Positions 13,855 to 15,096 of a stretch of DNA of 15,096 nucleotides are shown here, in pieces. How positions within the stretch are numbered: the stretch's first letter is position 1; each line of letters starts with the position of its first letter. Both the position numbers and the translations under genes were made by a program. Below the pieces are notes generated by a model. That model searched no databases. It was not told where the DNA came from and saw nothing but the letters and a program-made list of their open reading frames with translations. The stretch is from a bacterium (GTDB lineage: Bacteria; Armatimonadota; Chthonomonadetes; Chthonomonadales; Chthonomonadaceae): positions 1 through 15,096 of the forward strand of contig JAJZFK010000482.1 in the NCBI GenBank assembly GCA_021805405.1, written 5' to 3'.

Positions 13855-15065
13855 TCGTGACTCCGGGGCGCATTCGTCTCGGGGACCTGCTGCCCGTTTA
13901 TTGAGCTAATAGACATAGGTGGCGTACCCTGCCATAGGCCAATCACCTGTGGTAGGGTCGCAATCACGAGGGCAGTTAGCGGTGCGGCAAATAGAACGCC
14001 AGTAAGGCCGCTTACTTCAAAGCCTGCCAACAACACAAAGAGCACCAGAACTTCATGCAGGCCAAGAGCCTTGCCAACCAGGCGAGGATAGAGCACTTTC
14101 GAGCCGAGTTCGTTGATTACAACAAAGGCGAGTACAAGGATTATCACTCTGGTGGCTGGCGTCAAGAAGCCGTGGGGAGGCGATATGAGCGCGGCCATAA
14201 GAGCGGGAACGGCACCCACGTAGGGCCCTACAACAGGAATGAGCGAGGCTACCATAACAACAAGGCCGAGTAATACCCACAATTTAAGATCGAGTACCAG
14301 GCAGAGTATGCCTGCCAATACACCCATCACCAGCGCCAACACAAGCTGTCCTCGTACGAAGCCGCCAAGTATCTCGTTTACGTCATCCTGCCACTTAATT
14401 GCATACGGCCGTACGTTTTCCGGCAGTGCATGCACGAGTCTATGTTTTAAGTCCTCGCTGTACACCATAAAATAGAGCGATATGAGCACTACAAGAACGC
14501 CTTCTACTAGCGATTTGCCTATGCCGGCAAACACCTGGATGGCATCCTGCGTCACCTTCTGACTCAGCTTTTTCACGAGTACCGCGGGATGCTGAAGGTT
14601 AGACTGCAAGTGGAGCGGTATTCCGTGTTTCGTCAACCAGGCATCCTCTTGCGCGAGCTTTCGCTGGGCGCGCCAGGCATAAGTACGTTGAGCCAGGGCG
14701 CGCTGTACGGTAGTAGAGGTAAGCTGGGTACCCTGCTGATAGACCTGGTGATCGGTGTTAAGCATGCTTATCTCTCGGCCAAGGAAACCTCCTAGAATCG
14801 CGGTGGAAGTAAGGATAACCAATGCTAGTGCGCCAAACATGCCTAGCACGCAACGACCACGGTGACGAAGGGGAGCACTCGCAGGCAAACGAAACTTGCG
14901 CAGCCACTCCACCACAGGATCGAGTGCATACGCCAGGAGTCCACCCAGGCTGAACAGAAGCAGGGTGTGGTGGATTGCAGACAGCAGCCTGATTAACCCG
15001 ACGATCGATAGCGACGCCAGCACGATGGTTGCGAGTACCACCAGTGTTTGAAGCCAGTGGTCCAT
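13851..15065 (-). CDS. AI-2E family membrane transporter
   Basis: A 404-residue membrane protein of the AI-2E (YdiK/PerM/TqsA) family. Two N-terminal hydrophobic segments (about 5-48) and a third at about 73-93 are followed by a soluble stretch (about 95-180), then the family core: ILGGFVRGQLVLALVMGVLA (232-251), IPVVGPYVGAVPALM (276-290) and YPRLVGKALGLHEVLVLF (326-343) followed by GLTGVLFAAPLTALV. The family name comes from autoinducer-2 export by TqsA, but members include Na+/H+ antiporters and many of unknown cargo, so AI-2 should not be assumed. No strong ribosome site precedes the ATG; GGAGGG lies over 20 bases upstream. It overlaps the aminotransferase gene downstream, so the two are co-expressed. 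Confidence 0.9.
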   Translation of the reverse strand: MDHWLQTLVVLATIVLASLSIVGLIRLLSAIHHTLLLFSLGGLLAYALDPVVEWLRKFRLPASAPLRHRGRCVLGMFGALALVILTSTAILGGFLGREISMLNTDHQVYQQGTQLTSTTVQRALAQRTYAWRAQRKLAQEDAWLTKHGIPLHLQSNLQHPAVLVKKLSQKVTQDAIQVFAGIGKSLVEGVLVVLISLYFMVYSEDLKHRLVHALPENVRPYAIKWQDDVNEILGGFVRGQLVLALVMGVLAGILCLVLDLKLWVLLGLVVMVASLIPVVGPYVGAVPALMAALISPPHGFLTPATRVIILVLAFVVINELGSKVLYPRLVGKALGLHEVLVLFVLLAGFEVSGLTGVLFAAPLTALVIATLPQVIGLWQGTPPMSISSINGQQVPETNAPRSHE

Positions 15066-15096
15066 TGTTCCGGACTGCTTTGTGCCCTCCGCCTTC
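15066..15096. other. Right-end flank, no gene identified
   Basis: Thirty-one bases upstream of the AI-2E start. The minus strand reads GGAGGG here but too far from the ATG to serve it clearly. It could be the end of an upstream gene outside the window or part of a leader. Confidence 0.4.

Noticed and set aside
13851..15065. Autoinducer-2 exporter
   Set aside because: The family is wide and most members do not have proven AI-2 export; no quorum-sensing genes are nearby, so only the family name is given.
1..15096. CRISPR array, tRNA, rRNA, insertion sequence or prophage genes
   Set aside because: No regularly spaced repeats, cloverleaf-like sequences, transposase or phage motifs were seen on either strand.

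Overview
The window carries two gene blocks facing each other, from a bacterium of intermediate GC (a little over half by eye) whose identity I cannot fix. Sugar ABC cassettes with a lipoprotein binding protein, GTG and TTG starts and heavy use of ATGA/TGATG/TAATG gene junctions fit several soil or thermophilic phyla; Armatimonadota-like is a guess, not a result. I see no transposase, integrase, CRISPR array, rRNA or tRNA.

Left block, plus strand (354-8090). A cysteine-free ArsR-family repressor is followed by six genes for a membrane complex built on the hydrogenase-4/formate-hydrogenlyase/complex I plan: HyfB, HyfC, HyfE, HyfF, HyfG and a HyfI-like protein with an N-terminal 2x[4Fe-4S] ferredoxin domain. 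The genes overlap or nearly touch, so they form one operon. The regulator is its first gene, coupled to hyfB by a TAATG junction. The complex is not a hydrogenase: all four cysteines that bind nickel-iron in the large subunit are replaced (Ser212, Thr215, Ser502, Gly505). This places it with the energy-converting hydrogenase-related (Ehr) complexes. In addition, the small subunit has lost all four cysteines of the proximal [4Fe-4S] cluster (Asp136, Thr139, Gln203, Asn233), while the eight cysteines of its ferredoxin domain remain. The proton-channel glutamates and lysines of the membrane subunits are kept. From memory, gene content and the leading ArsR gene match Mycobacterium tuberculosis Rv0081-Rv0087. 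This is the most interesting system in the window: a conserved ion-pumping machine with its known redox centres removed.

Right block, minus strand. Reading from the right end, an AI-2E family membrane protein (15065-13851) overlaps by four bases a putrescine-type class III aminotransferase (13854-12571). After a 135-base regulatory gap comes a galactan-utilisation operon (12435-8105): a secreted GH53 endo-1,4-beta-galactanase, a lipoprotein sugar-binding protein and two MalF/MalG-type permeases. The layout resembles Bacillus ganS-ganP-ganQ-ganB, but the ATPase, the beta-galactosidase and the LacI-type regulator are not in the window. The galactanase would cut pectic galactan outside the cell and the transporter would import the oligosaccharides. 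The galactanase leader has three alternating GTTAC/GTAAC half-sites at an exact 11-base period; they could form either of two exclusive hairpins, one of which covers the ribosome binding site.

The two blocks converge with only 14 bases between their stop codons and no visible terminator. The first 353 bases are non-coding: a G-rich stretch with a 14-base direct repeat, a perfect GC-rich hairpin, then an AT-rich promoter region with a candidate ArsR operator.
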